Positions 27,146-35,516 are shown, numbered from the stretch's first letter. The stretch is DNA of 64,000 nt from Corynebacterium ulceribovis DSM 45146 (GCF_000372445.1 NZ_AQUY01000001.1:373449-437448), one strand, 5' to 3'. Program-made: numbers and translations. The notes: generated from the sequence alone by a model not told the origin.

Positions 27146-27700
27146 TTAGATGAAACGCAGCGCGGTGACGGTCCACGTCCCGCGCTGTTTTTCTATTCGA
27201 CCGGCAAATGCGCGAACACGTCGATGCTGCGCCCATGTTCCGCAGAATTCCACCGCAGTGGCTTCTGGCCGGTCGGTTTTCGCCATCACCGCGGTAGGCA
27301 TCGGCTGAAAGTGCACCCGCCCCAGCCGAGAACCAGTGGTGTGTAGCTGCGCTCGGATTCGGGTTTCGATGGCTGCGCGAACCAGTGGTGTCAGTGGAAG
27401 TTTCCGCAGTTGTCGGGTTGGGCGCCGACCGTCGATTACTTCGATGATGATGCGCAGCATATGAGCTGTTTTTCGTTTAGCTTCGTCCGGCAGCGTGGTG
27501 GTGCTGCCGATGACGGTATTGGGGTGGACTGGTAGCGGCCGGGATTCGTGGGAATCGTTAGCTGGGGCAGTGGGCACCAATCGATGAAGGAAGCGGTGTC
27601 CGCGGAGTTGTCGCAGTGCTGGCGGCGCAGCGGGCAGAACAGCCGGCAGGGTAGTTGGCGTGGCAGCGGGCACAGCAGGGGTGCCGGTGAGCAAGGTCAC
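27146..27700 (-). CDS. Rv3235 family protein
   Basis: 184 residues. The N-terminal ~75 residues are Pro/Ala/Thr-rich and probably disordered. The C-terminal domain contains KRKTAHMLRIIIEVIDGRRPTRQL and VRAAIETRIRAQL, and ends with the FCGTWAQHRRVRAFAGRIEKQ strand-helix block characteristic of the actinobacterial Rv3235 family near secA. GTG start with AGAGG seven bases upstream. Function unknown; convergent with secA. Confidence 0.8.
   Translation of the reverse strand: MTLLTGTPAVPAATPTTLPAVLPAAPPALRQLRGHRFLHRLVPTAPANDSHESRPLPVHPNTVIGSTTTLPDEAKRKTAHMLRIIIEVIDGRRPTRQLRKLPLTPLVRAAIETRIRAQLHTTGSRLGRVHFQPMPTAVMAKTDRPEATAVEFCGTWAQHRRVRAFAGRIEKQRGTWTVTALRFI
27158..27192 (+). terminator. Rho-independent terminator after secA
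   Basis: CAGCGCGG (27158-27165) and CCGCGCTG (27180-27187) form an 8-base stem followed by TTTTT (27188-27192). It starts 16 bases after the secA stop and overlaps the last codons of the convergent Rv3235-family gene. Confidence 0.75.
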
Positions 27701-27831
27701 GGAAAGTCCTCTCCAAATTCAAGTGCGCAGATCAAATTTGCGGGCATCGATCTGGGGAGAGGAAGTTCGATGCGCGTGGGCACGCCAGGCCAGTATCGCA
27801 CAGGTTTTATAAACCGACTACTGTAAGTGGC

Positions 27832-28242
27832 ATGCGAGGGCTAATTGTCGATTATGTAGGCGTTTTGGACGGACCTGAAGAAGAGCAGCAGCGCTGGCGT
27901 CACCTGCTGAAATCTGCACGAGATGCGGGCGTGGGCACCGCAGTCTTGTCGAATGACCCAGGCGGTCCAGGTGCGGATCATATCCGTGCGTGGGAGCAGG
28001 GCGGCTTTGTTGATGCTGTCATTCTCTCTGGTGAGATTGGTGCCGAGAAGCCAACTGCGGAGGCTTTTGATACTGCCGCTGCCGCGTTGGAACTGCCAGC
28101 TTCTGATTGCGTCCTAGTTGATGACCGCATTGAGAATATTGTCGGCGCGATTGAACACGGCATGGTCGGTGTGCTCTACAGCCAGTTCGACCGGACGGTC
28201 ATCGAAATTATGGGCCTGTTTGAGCTCAGCGGGGAGTTTTAA
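27832..28242 (+). CDS. HAD-superfamily hydrolase-like protein (short)
   Basis: 136 residues, a HAD fold without a cap domain. Motif I is VDYVGVLDG instead of DxDxT, so the second Asp (general acid) position is Val. Motif II VLSNDPGG, motif III Lys in EIGAEKPTAEAF, and motif IV CVLVDDRIENIVGA are present. The altered motif I makes phosphatase activity uncertain. ATG is preceded by TACTGT about nine bases upstream with no Shine-Dalgarno, which suggests a leaderless message. A DUF6912 gene follows four bases after the stop. Confidence 0.82.
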   Translation: MRGLIVDYVGVLDGPEEEQQRWRHLLKSARDAGVGTAVLSNDPGGPGADHIRAWEQGGFVDAVILSGEIGAEKPTAEAFDTAAAALELPASDCVLVDDRIENIVGAIEHGMVGVLYSQFDRTVIEIMGLFELSGEF

Positions 28243-28246
28243 CCTC

Positions 28247-28753
28247 GTGCGCGTCTATATCCCTGCGACGTTCGCCATGATCAACCGGCTCAGTGAAACC
28301 GGTGTGCTGCAGGTGCGCAGCGGTTATGTGTTTGGTGTAACGCCAGCTTTGACTGAGTTCTACACCTCCGGCGATGAAGATGAGCTCGCTGACGTCGCGT
28401 TTTCCGAAGCTGGCCGGGCATCCCTACGGCTGCTTGCCATTGGCGATGAGGAAAAGTTCCCGCACCGCCGCGTCGTCATTGCTGCCGATATTGCCGATGA
28501 CCGCCTGACAGCGCTGCCTGATATGGACACTGCGGTATTGAAGGTGGCACCAGCGCAGCTGACAGTTGAGGACATTGCATCGGTCCACGTCGACGTGGTT
28601 GGTGCCGAAGACGCAGTGCGTGATGCCATTGACGCTGTCGACCAAGCTGATATGGGCGACCCAGATGCCGAGTTTGTGCTCGGCGAAGCCGAAGACCACC
28701 CATTGGCGTGGTACGACGTGTCCGAACTGCCGTTTCTTGTGGAGCTGCTGTAA
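28247..28753 (+). CDS. DUF6912 family protein
   Basis: 168 residues beginning MRVYIPATFAMINRL, with SGYVFGVTPALTEFYTSGDEDELADVAF-type blocks (the family hallmark) and a conserved WYDVSELPFLVELL C-terminus. No membrane segment or known catalytic motif. The GTG at 28247 follows the HAD gene by four bases with GGGGAG about nine bases upstream, so the two are coupled. Found in this position in other corynebacteria and mycobacteria. Function unknown. Confidence 0.78.
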   Translation: MRVYIPATFAMINRLSETGVLQVRSGYVFGVTPALTEFYTSGDEDELADVAFSEAGRASLRLLAIGDEEKFPHRRVVIAADIADDRLTALPDMDTAVLKVAPAQLTVEDIASVHVDVVGAEDAVRDAIDAVDQADMGDPDAEFVLGEAEDHPLAWYDVSELPFLVELL

Positions 28754-28789
28754 CTCCAGCCCACAGGACGCGCGGGTAGGGCAGTGCCG

Positions 28790-29827
28790 CTAATCCCGCT
28801 CGATATCTAGTTCCCACTCTTCGTTTGTCCGCAGCGCCGCAAGTAGCCCTCGAACCGCCACTGCGCGGCGTGCTGTCGGACCATCCGGATCTTCGGCAAT
28901 GACCTTGTCGAGCGCGCATTCTGGGTCAGCAGGCGGTCCCGCATGAGTGCAGCCACGCGGACAGTCCTGAACAATTTCCGCGAGGTCATCAAACACCCCA
29001 ATAACCTGGTCAGGGTCGATATGCGCCAACCCAAACGACCGGATACCTGGGGTGTCTACAATCCATCCGCCACCGGGCAGCGGCAGCGCCACAGATTGCG
29101 TAGAAGTATGCCGACCCTTGCCGACTCCGGACACCACACCAGTTGCGCGGTCTGCATCCGGAACGAGGCGGTTAACCAGCGTAGATTTACCCACACCCGA
29201 GTGCCCAATCAGCGCCGTAATGTGCTTATTGACGGTATCGGTCACCGCTGTTAAATCATCTTCAACTCCGGAAATAACTACCGGAATATCGAGAGCTGCG
29301 AACTGCGCTGCGAATGGGGCTGGGTCTGCGAGGTCGGTCTTGGTCAGGCAGAGGACTGGCTTTAGCCCACCGGCATAGGCCGCTACCAGTGCGCGTTCGA
29401 CGAAACCGGCTCGCGGGGTGGGCTGCGCGACTGCGCAGACAATGAGCAACTGGTCAGCGTTGGCTACGACGATGCGTTCAAACGGGTCGGTGTCATCGGC
29501 TGTGCGGCGCAGCACACTGGTGCGGTCTTGCAGCTTCACGATGCGCGCGAGGGTGCCTGGTCGGCCGGAGGTATCCCCAACAACACCAACTCGGTCGCCA
29601 ACCACAATTGCGGTGCGTCCGAGTTCGCGGGCCCGCATGCACACCACCGGATCGGTGCCCAATCCGTCATCAAGCACTACGCCCCAACGGCCGCGGTCAC
29701 GGGACACCACCATGCCCCATTTCGCATTGTCGTGGCGTGGGCGGTCTTTAGTGCGCGGCCGCGACCCTTTGCCGGGGCGGACCCGAACATCGGACTCGTC
29801 CCAGTCGTGAGCAGATCTCCGGCTCAG
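28790..29827 (-). CDS. rsgA: Ribosome small-subunit-dependent GTPase RsgA, apparent CTG start
   Basis: Circularly permuted GTPase that helps mature the 30S subunit. From the CTG start (345 residues): an N-terminal basic segment ([20 protein letters not shown]), an OB fold, G4 TKTD, G1 [15 protein letters not shown]3 DTPG, and a zinc domain [16 protein letters not shown]. The first ATG (29713) would remove 38 residues, including the conserved [14 protein letters not shown] block. That upstream frame contains no ATG, GTG or TTG back to a stop. CTG at 29827 has GGGGAGG seven bases upstream and overlaps the aroA TGA as CTGA. The gene identity is certain; the CTG start is inferred. Confidence 0.85.
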   Translation of the reverse strand: MSRRSAHDWDESDVRVRPGKGSRPRTKDRPRHDNAKWGMVVSRDRGRWGVVLDDGLGTDPVVCMRARELGRTAIVVGDRVGVVGDTSGRPGTLARIVKLQDRTSVLRRTADDTDPFERIVVANADQLLIVCAVAQPTPRAGFVERALVAAYAGGLKPVLCLTKTDLADPAPFAAQFAALDIPVVISGVEDDLTAVTDTVNKHITALIGHSGVGKSTLVNRLVPDADRATGVVSGVGKGRHTSTQSVALPLPGGGWIVDTPGIRSFGLAHIDPDQVIGVFDDLAEIVQDCPRGCTHAGPPADPECALDKVIAEDPDGPTARRAVAVRGLLAALRTNEEWELDIERD

Positions 29828-31188
29828 TGCTCTGCCTCCCCTTCGTAACCGTCAATAATGCCGTCGCCATCCAAGTCGGCGGCGTTGCGGCCCAGCATTT
29901 GTGCCCAATACAGTTCGAATCCGGGCAGCGTCTTTGCAGTGGTAGCGATATCTTCCACCAACACACCCGGAACAGACAAACCGATGATTGCGCCGGCAGT
30001 CGCCATCCGGTGGTCAGCGTAGGAATGCCACTGGCCACCGTGGAGCGGCTGCGGGACAATACGCAGCCCATCGGTGGTTTCTGTGCAGTTGCCGCCAAGG
30101 TTGTTGAGCTCAGTGGTCAATGCGGCAAGGCGGTCGGTTTCGTGGCCCCGCAGATGTGCTACCCCGGAAATCTGGGACGGGGAGTTCGCCAACGCCGCCA
30201 ATGCTGCGACCGTCGGGGTGAGCTCGCCGATGTCAGACATGTCGATGTCAATACCGCGGAGCTCGCCAGGCTGTGGGCCGGTTACCTTCAGATTTTCGCC
30301 GCCCTGCTGGTTCGCTACTAGTTCCACACGGCAGCCCATGCGCTGCAGCACATTGCGAATATGGTCACCGGCCTGGGTCGTCTGCACCGGCCAATTGCGG
30401 ATGGTGACTTCGCCGCCGGTGACCGCTGCGGCCGCCAAAAATGGGGTGGCGTTGGACAGATCGGGTTCAATATTCCAGGTACGTCCAGCAATCGGTCCTG
30501 GCTTGACCACCCATGTGTTCGGGTCTGGCTGGCCGATGGTCACCCCAGCTTCGCGCAGCATCTTCAGCGTCATGTCGATGTGCGGGCGGCTCGGGAGGTA
30601 AGCGCCGGTTTGCACGATGGTCATGCCGTTGGCGTAGCGAGCAGCGGACAACAGTAGACCCGAAATGAACTGGCTGGAGGCGGAGGAGTCTACTTCGACG
30701 CGGCCACCCTGAGGCTGGCCATTGCCGTGAACGCGGAACGGCAATGCATCGCCGGTGACGCTGATGCCAAGGTCGCGCAGGGCGTTGAGGATGGTGCCCA
30801 TCGGGCGACGGCGGGCTTGGGCATCGCCATCGAAGAAAACGGTGCCGCTTGCCAACGCCGCAACTGGCGGTACGAAACGCATGACGGTGCCGGCCAGTCC
30901 GCAGTCAATAACGGCGCCGCGCAACGTTGCCGGGGTGATATGCACTGAGGTTGCGGCGCTGCCTTGGTGCGTGGTCTCTTGGCGGAAAGTGGTGCCGAGT
31001 TCTTTCAGCGCCTGCACCATAAGTTCGGTGTCGCGGGAGCGTAGTGCGCCCACCAGTTTGGATGGTCCATCGGCTAGCGCGGCAAGGATGAGTGCGCGGT
31101 TGGTGATGGATTTGGAACCCGGGATGGTCACCTGCGCAGTCACCGGGCGGTCAGCAACGGGTGCGGCCCACAGTTCTTTGTTATTCAC
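29824..31188 (-). CDS. aroA: 3-phosphoshikimate 1-carboxyvinyltransferase (EPSP synthase)
   Basis: Sixth step of the shikimate pathway. The N-terminal signature [20 protein letters not shown] binds shikimate-3-phosphate. [15 protein letters not shown] and the later RVKESDR-equivalent block [16 protein letters not shown] and [10 protein letters not shown] are present. The GTG at 31188 begins [11 protein letters not shown] (454 residues), with AGGA about 12 bases upstream; a TTG at 31218 is also open. It overlaps rsgA by four bases at the stop, so rsgA translation is coupled to it. The C-terminus carries an acidic tail ([17 protein letters not shown]) beyond the catalytic fold. It is divergent from the SRAP gene. 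Confidence 0.93.
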   Translation of the reverse strand: MNNKELWAAPVADRPVTAQVTIPGSKSITNRALILAALADGPSKLVGALRSRDTELMVQALKELGTTFRQETTHQGSAATSVHITPATLRGAVIDCGLAGTVMRFVPPVAALASGTVFFDGDAQARRRPMGTILNALRDLGISVTGDALPFRVHGNGQPQGGRVEVDSSASSQFISGLLLSAARYANGMTIVQTGAYLPSRPHIDMTLKMLREAGVTIGQPDPNTWVVKPGPIAGRTWNIEPDLSNATPFLAAAAVTGGEVTIRNWPVQTTQAGDHIRNVLQRMGCRVELVANQQGGENLKVTGPQPGELRGIDIDMSDIGELTPTVAALAALANSPSQISGVAHLRGHETDRLAALTTELNNLGGNCTETTDGLRIVPQPLHGGQWHSYADHRMATAGAIIGLSVPGVLVEDIATTAKTLPGFELYWAQMLGRNAADLDGDGIIDGYEGEAEH

Positions 31189-31264
31189 AGTTCTTATTGT
31201 TCCTGAATTTGTCGCCAATGTCGCTTAGGCCATGCGGCCGGGGATATTCGTGTTCAATGGGGTC

Positions 31265-32011
31265 ATGTGCGGACGATTTGTGTCATTCACCATCGGCGAA
31301 GGGTTAACTTCCGCCTTGGCGACGGTGCCGGGGTTACCGGCGCCAGCTATCGACCTGACCGATATCTCTAAGCCTAACTGGAATACGGCACCAACTCAGC
31401 AAATAGCGGTGGTCACGGTGGGGGAAGGTCTGCAAGAAGAACTGTACGCCGAGCAGACCATCGTGCGGCCGATGCGGTGGGGACTGGTGCCGTCGTGGTC
31501 GAAGTCGCTGCCAAAAACACCGATGTTTAATGCGCGCGGGGAAACAGCACCGGAGAAACCATCGTTTCGGGCGGCGTTTAAACGGCGGCGCTGTTTGGTG
31601 CCAATGGACGGTTGGTATGAGTGGAAGCCCGGCGGGAAGAACGGTGCGGCGGAGGGGAAGGTGCCATATTTCACCCACCACCCAGATGGCGCGCTGTTTG
31701 CTGCCGGACTGTGGGAGGTATTGTCCGAACCGAAATCGGGCACTGATTTACTGTCTTGCACGATTATTACTACGGAGTCGGTGGGGCAGTTGACGTGGCT
31801 GCATGACCGAATGCCAAGGATTTTGCTTGCCGACGAAGCGGAGCGGTGGTTGAGCGCAGAACCGCAGGATGCGCGGGAATTGTTGCATCCCACTGACGAG
31901 GAGTTTGTCGCTCAGTTCCAGGTGCAGGAAGTTTCTCGGCGGGTGGGAAACGCGCGGGTGAATGATCCTGAGCTGATTGCACCGGTGGGGGAGCAAGACA
32001 CTTTATTGTGA
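31265..32011 (+). CDS. SOS response-associated peptidase (SRAP, YedK/HMCES-like)
   Basis: Protects abasic sites in single-stranded DNA by forming a thiazolidine crosslink through Cys2. The chosen ATG gives MCGRFVSFT with Cys2 exposed after Met removal; any longer start would bury it, so 31265 is fixed by function. The active-site Asn (PMFNARGETA), Glu in WYEWK and His in LTWLHDRMP are all present. 248 residues. No clear Shine-Dalgarno, so it may be leaderless. Lies between aroA and sigH, as Rv3226c does in M. tuberculosis. Confidence 0.93.
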   Translation: MCGRFVSFTIGEGLTSALATVPGLPAPAIDLTDISKPNWNTAPTQQIAVVTVGEGLQEELYAEQTIVRPMRWGLVPSWSKSLPKTPMFNARGETAPEKPSFRAAFKRRRCLVPMDGWYEWKPGGKNGAAEGKVPYFTHHPDGALFAAGLWEVLSEPKSGTDLLSCTIITTESVGQLTWLHDRMPRILLADEAERWLSAEPQDARELLHPTDEEFVAQFQVQEVSRRVGNARVNDPELIAPVGEQDTLL

Positions 32012-32061
32012 CCCGCTAAAGTAGGTGGGACCAGTTGAATTCGGAAAGGCAGCTGACACTG

Positions 32062-32697
32062 ATGACGGCGGAGCCCACTAAGGCAGTTGTGCGTACTGAT
32101 GAAAGCGCCGAAGAGCTGGCTGCGCGTTTTGAACGTGATGCGATGCCGCTCGTCGACAGTTTGTATGGCGCTGCGCTGCGCATGACCCGCAACCCTGCGG
32201 ATGCGGAAGACTTGGTGCAGGAAGCCTATATGAAGGCGTTTCAGGGTTTCCGGGGGTATAAGCCGGGAACGAACCTGAAGGCGTGGATGCACCGTATTTT
32301 GACGAATACGTACATCAATATGTACCGCAAGCAGCAGCGGCAGCCAGCGCAGTATCCAACTGACGAAATTACTGACTACCAGTTGGCGGAGACCGCGTCG
32401 CATGAGTCGACTGGTCTGCGTTCTGCCGAGGTTGAGGCCTTGGAATTGCTGCCGGACACGGAAATTTCTGAGGCGTTGAACCAGCTCGGTGAGGACTACC
32501 GCATGGTGGTGTACTACGCCGATGTGGAGGGCTTGCCGTACAAAGAAATTGCGGAAGTGATGGATACACCGATCGGTACGGTGATGTCTAGGCTGCACCG
32601 TGGAAGAAAAAAGCTGCGAGAGGCGTTGCAAGAAGTAGCCGAGGAACGTGGATTCCTTCGAAACAGCAACGCAACGACGGAGGCACAGAATGGATAG
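32062..32697 (+). CDS. sigH: ECF RNA polymerase sigma factor SigH
   Basis: Heat- and disulfide-stress sigma factor (SigH/SigR/RpoE group). Region 2 contains [27 protein letters not shown] and [22 protein letters not shown]. Region 4 contains [44 protein letters not shown]. 211 residues from the ATG at 62 of this kilobase, with GGAAAGG upstream; a TTG at 32035 in the same frame is an alternative. Its last eight bases overlap the anti-sigma gene rshA. Expected targets in the family include thioredoxin, protease and whiB genes. Confidence 0.94.
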   Translation: MTAEPTKAVVRTDESAEELAARFERDAMPLVDSLYGAALRMTRNPADAEDLVQEAYMKAFQGFRGYKPGTNLKAWMHRILTNTYINMYRKQQRQPAQYPTDEITDYQLAETASHESTGLRSAEVEALELLPDTEISEALNQLGEDYRMVVYYADVEGLPYKEIAEVMDTPIGTVMSRLHRGRKKLREALQEVAEERGFLRNSNATTEAQNG

Positions 32698-33085
32698 GGA
32701 CATTCGCGATGCGGCCGAGGGCCAATGCGAAGAGCAGCGGGCGGAACTACGGCAGCTCGAGCCCTCCCATCAGCTCAGCGAAGCTGATGTGCAACGGATC
32801 CGGGATTTTGTTCGCAATTGCCCAGAGTGCCTAGAAACTCTAGGTGCGGAGCTTCGGCTGCGTCGACTGCTGCGCCGAGGGTGCTGCCCAGAGGCGGCGC
32901 CACCGCAGTTGGCGCAGCGGCTGTCGCTACAGGTACGACGAGCCGCGCAGCAGGTGCAGTTTCGGGAGTATCGTTCCCACACCACGATTACGCGATCGTC
33001 GGCGGATGGCGCGGTGACGAGTCGGGTGATTGTGCAGCGGTCGGAGCGCAGTATTGTGCAGTACCACATGCCAGACGAAGACTAG
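32690..33085 (+). CDS. rshA: Anti-sigma factor RshA-like, with an altered zinc motif
   Basis: Cytosolic anti-sigma factor for SigH, judged from position, the 8-base overlap and similarity to the ZAS family. A lone Cys13 lies near the N-terminus. The core reads [20 protein letters not shown], then [22 protein letters not shown]. In the family HxxxCxxC motif the His is here Phe40, with Cys44 and Cys47 kept; an extra Cys pair occurs at RRGCC. A C-terminal extension of ~30 residues ([19 protein letters not shown]) follows. 131 residues from ATG 32690. Redox sensing may therefore differ from Mtb RshA. Confidence 0.82.
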   Translation: MDRDIRDAAEGQCEEQRAELRQLEPSHQLSEADVQRIRDFVRNCPECLETLGAELRLRRLLRRGCCPEAAPPQLAQRLSLQVRRAAQQVQFREYRSHTTITRSSADGAVTSRVIVQRSERSIVQYHMPDED

Positions 33086-33134
33086 AGACGGCAACAACAG
33101 CGACTAAAACGGCACCGGCCACGGAAATGACAAA

Positions 33135-33173
33135 GCGGGCGTGCTACCGGAATGTTCCCGGTAGCACGCCCGC
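33135..33173. terminator. Bidirectional terminator between rshA and bL37
   Basis: A perfect 16-base stem: GCGGGCGTGCTACCGG (33135-33150) and its complement at 33158-33173, with a 7-base loop. On the minus strand it is followed by TTTGTCATTT, on the plus strand by AGTGTTTGC. It lies between two convergent genes and can end both transcripts. Confidence 0.8.
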
Positions 33174-33195
33174 AGTGTTTGCAAACAAACTCGGT

Positions 33196-33270
33196 TTAGG
33201 AGTTTGGACGACGTCCGTGGTTTGCCTTGTTCTTACGACGCGCCTTGCGCTTGCGGCCACGCTTGCTCAT
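33196..33270 (-). CDS. 50S ribosomal protein bL37 (24 residues)
   Basis: A 24-residue, extremely basic peptide starting MSKRGRKRKARRKNKANHG and ending RRPNS. It matches the AURKAIP1/COX24-type mini-protein first seen in mycobacterial ribosome structures and named bL37. The ATG at 33270 has AAAGGAG six to seven bases upstream, the best-placed ribosome binding site in the area. It is preceded on its strand by whiB1 and followed by a strong terminator. Such tiny genes are often missed by gene finders. Confidence 0.9.
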   Translation of the reverse strand: MSKRGRKRKARRKNKANHGRRPNS

Positions 33271-33359
33271 GTGACTCTCCTTTTGTGAGGGGATCGGGCT
33301 AACCCTTACACCCTATCGGGAGAAGGCGCAGCCAACGAAATCGGTCGGGTTAAGTTGGG

Positions 33360-33617
33360 TTACACCGTGACGCGAGCGCGGCGGCCACGGTTGCGGCGGC
33401 GCTTGAGTACGCGGCGTTCTTCTTCAGACATGCCACCCCAGACACCAGCGTCCTGGCCGGTTTCCAGTGCCCACTTGAGGCATTCGGTGGCAGATGGGCA
33501 GCGGTTGCAGACGACCTTGGCCTTAGCAATCTGTGCGAGAGCTGGGCCGGAGTTGCCTACTGGGAAAAACAGTTCTGGGTCTTCATCGCGGCAAACAGCG
33601 TGGTGGCGCCAATCCAT
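33360..33617 (-). CDS. whiB1: WhiB-family regulator, WhiB1/WhcE type
   Basis: [4Fe-4S] protein that binds the housekeeping sigma factor and senses NO in mycobacteria; the C. glutamicum positional homologue is whcE. From MDWRHHAVCRDEDPELFFPVGNS the cysteines are AVC, then VVCNRCPSATEC; next comes the GVWGGMSEEER turn and a basic tail RRRNRGRRARV. 85 residues. The ATG at 33617 has AAGGAG ten bases upstream; an open frame to 33650 is not needed. A long AT-rich leader with inverted repeats lies upstream. Close to sigH-rshA as in Mtb (Rv3219-Rv3223c). Confidence 0.93.
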   Translation of the reverse strand: MDWRHHAVCRDEDPELFFPVGNSGPALAQIAKAKVVCNRCPSATECLKWALETGQDAGVWGGMSEEERRVLKRRRNRGRRARVTV

Positions 33618-33965
33618 GGGTAAACACTCCTTGAAATCACTGGTTTTCAACCAACGGGCAGATGTTGATTGGTCAAGTCCCTAGAGCGCAATAGTGCGCT
33701 GAGAAGGGGTTCACAGGAAATTAACCAAAAAGTTGGTTGATTGAAAGGGAATTATCTTTCCGTTCCCTTTGCGGACACCAAGAAGTTTGGCACCATTTCG
33801 GGGGAAAAGAAAGGGGTAAAACGAAAAAGTGTGAAAGGTCACACTGAATTGAATGGAAAGTTTCTGCTCGGTAAACCTGCAGGCCAGCCGCTCAAAATAA
33901 ATTCTGATTGTTGGTCAAACACAACCATTCATCGCTAACTCGTGGTTAACGCACAAGGGGAGAGC
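33618..33965. promoter_or_regulatory. 348-base regulatory region upstream of whiB1
   Basis: No convincing gene; base composition is clearly AT-richer than the neighbours. It contains three inverted repeats: AACCAA-N4-TTGGTT (33723-33738), AAAGGGAA-N11-TTCCCTTT (33744-33770), and GTGTGA-N4-TCACAC (33829-33844). The last resembles a CRP/GlxR half-site pair but with a spacer of four instead of six. It is the promoter and leader of whiB1. The opposite end borders the 3' end of the diacylglycerol-kinase gene, so only whiB1 reads from it. Confidence 0.5.
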
Positions 33966-35006
33966 CTACTTGACGCCCGTACTTTCTGCAGCGGGAGCCA
34001 CGAAATTCAACACGCTTGGGTGTGAAGAAAACGTCAAACCAGTAGTGGCGCCGAGGTATTCACCATCTATCTGAAAGCGCACAGCTTCCGCAGAAGTCAA
34101 CTCCATCGCCTGCACGCCCTCACTTCGCACTACGGTCGGCCCGAGTCCCAGCAGACGCGTGAGACCTGCAGTGCCACCACGACCATCAGAGATCATCTGC
34201 GCCACCGCTGCAAAGCCCGCAACTCCTCGCACCGTGGGGATGGAGTAGAAACTCATGCCCACCTTTGCTTCACTTTCGGGGTTCGTCACCACCGGTAGCG
34301 CACCAAAATAAGTCCAAGGGTGCGTATTCGATACCAAAGCCAGCGGTAAGTCCGTGAACCGTTCGGTCCTCGAAGCTGTCACAATCTCTGCGCAGATGTG
34401 CGGCTGGCTTCGGCGCATCCGGAGCCAAGAAAGCACTGCGGTATTTGCGTAGAGCTGCGGCGCGGCACTCAGACCACGTGCCCGCAGCTTTTCCATGCGT
34501 GCAATGACTTCCGCGTCGAAGCCTAATCCTGCGTTCACCACAAACCAGCGGCGCTTCGTGGAACAGTGGTCCTGCACAAATCCAGCGCGCACCGGAATAT
34601 ATGTGTCATCGGTTTCTACTCCGTTTGCGATGTCCCGCAGCGCGGCAACCAGCTGGGCCGTGGCAGCTTCCGGTTCTCGGGAGTAGCCCATGGCACGGGC
34701 GAAAACATTGGCGGAGCCGGTTGGAATCACCGCGAGTGCCGGCAGGTTTTCGGCTGTCGGCCGCGTGGTCGGGTCGTCACCAAGCAATCCATTAATGACT
34801 TCGTTGACCGTGCCGTCGCCGCCAATGGCAATGACGGCGTCGAAATCCTGCTTGATCAGGCCAGAGACTAACTCGGTGGCATGGCCGGGGTGGGCGGTGA
34901 ACACGGACTTCATCCCAGTGACCGATAGCAACGCCGGAATGATGCTCCGCTGTAGCTTCGGGGCCTGCGACGTTGAATTTGGGTTAGAGATGACAAGGCA
35001 ACGCAC
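33966..35006 (-). CDS. Diacylglycerol kinase-family lipid kinase
   Basis: Phosphorylates a lipid alcohol. The catalytic glycine loop is VIAIGGDGTVNEVINGLL (~65-82), preceded by the NPNST substrate-side motif at the N-terminus and followed by IPTGSANVFARAMGY. 346 residues from the GTG at 35006 (MRCLVISNPNSTS). A GTG at 35030 is open, but a -10-like TACACT sits six bases before 35006, arguing for a leaderless start there. Position matches Rv3218 near whiB1. The preferred lipid is unknown. Confidence 0.85.
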   Translation of the reverse strand: MRCLVISNPNSTSQAPKLQRSIIPALLSVTGMKSVFTAHPGHATELVSGLIKQDFDAVIAIGGDGTVNEVINGLLGDDPTTRPTAENLPALAVIPTGSANVFARAMGYSREPEAATAQLVAALRDIANGVETDDTYIPVRAGFVQDHCSTKRRWFVVNAGLGFDAEVIARMEKLRARGLSAAPQLYANTAVLSWLRMRRSQPHICAEIVTASRTERFTDLPLALVSNTHPWTYFGALPVVTNPESEAKVGMSFYSIPTVRGVAGFAAVAQMISDGRGGTAGLTRLLGLGPTVVRSEGVQAMELTSAEAVRFQIDGEYLGATTGLTFSSHPSVLNFVAPAAESTGVK

Positions 35007-35048
35007 GGCAATAGTGTAACTTTCCGGCACGGACTAGGCTTAGCCATC

Positions 35049-35495
35049 GTGAATACGCATCCAGAAAACTCCGCTGCCCCTACACCCGTTGCCGAATTTG
35101 ATTCGCCGCCGGAGACGGTGCGCTTCGCTGCGATGATCGGCATTGGTGAAGGTGCTGTTGGCCTAGGCTATGCGTCATTTTTGCTGGTCCGCAGCCTGCA
35201 GGGGTTCCATGATCCTGGCGCGGTGATTTCGGGGTGGGGTACGGCGCTGTGGTTCATCCTCATCTTCGGTGCGGTGCTCGCCGCGTCCATTGCGCTACTG
35301 AAGGGGCACCGCTGGGGTCGCGCGCCGCTGCTGATGATGAACCTTTTCCTCGTTGGCATTGCGTACTACATGTTCACCTCCGACCGTGTGCTGTGGGCGG
35401 TAGGTACAGCACTTTTGGGCTTGGTGACGTTGGGAATGCTCTTTAATCGCAAGGCTGTCGATTGGGCAGTCGGGCGCAAAGACGCGGAAGACTAG
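35049..35495 (+). CDS. Four-helix integral membrane protein, function unknown
   Basis: 148 residues: a short cytoplasmic Pro/Ser/Glu-rich start, then four hydrophobic helices (~25-47, ~62-85, ~90-110, ~113-133), then a charged end NRKAVDWAVGRKDAED. No domain of known function seen. GTG start; TAGGCT lies eight bases upstream as a -10 element, so the message is probably leaderless and shares a very compact divergent promoter with the lipid kinase. It converges on the PQQ-like gene. Equivalent in position to small membrane proteins beside Rv3218. Confidence 0.75.
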   Translation: MNTHPENSAAPTPVAEFDSPPETVRFAAMIGIGEGAVGLGYASFLLVRSLQGFHDPGAVISGWGTALWFILIFGAVLAASIALLKGHRWGRAPLLMMNLFLVGIAYYMFTSDRVLWAVGTALLGLVTLGMLFNRKAVDWAVGRKDAED

Positions 35496-35516
35496 CGCAG
35501 CGAGCTAGCGCCCCGA

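Noticed and set aside
33829..33844. GTGTGA-N4-TCACAC as a GlxR/CRP site
   Set aside because: The spacer is four bases, while the GlxR consensus has six, so I keep it only as an unassigned inverted repeat.
33741..33938. A 65-codon plus-strand open frame in the whiB1 upstream region
   Set aside because: AT-rich, Lys-rich translation without similarity to any family I know, no ribosome binding site, and it covers the inverted repeats.
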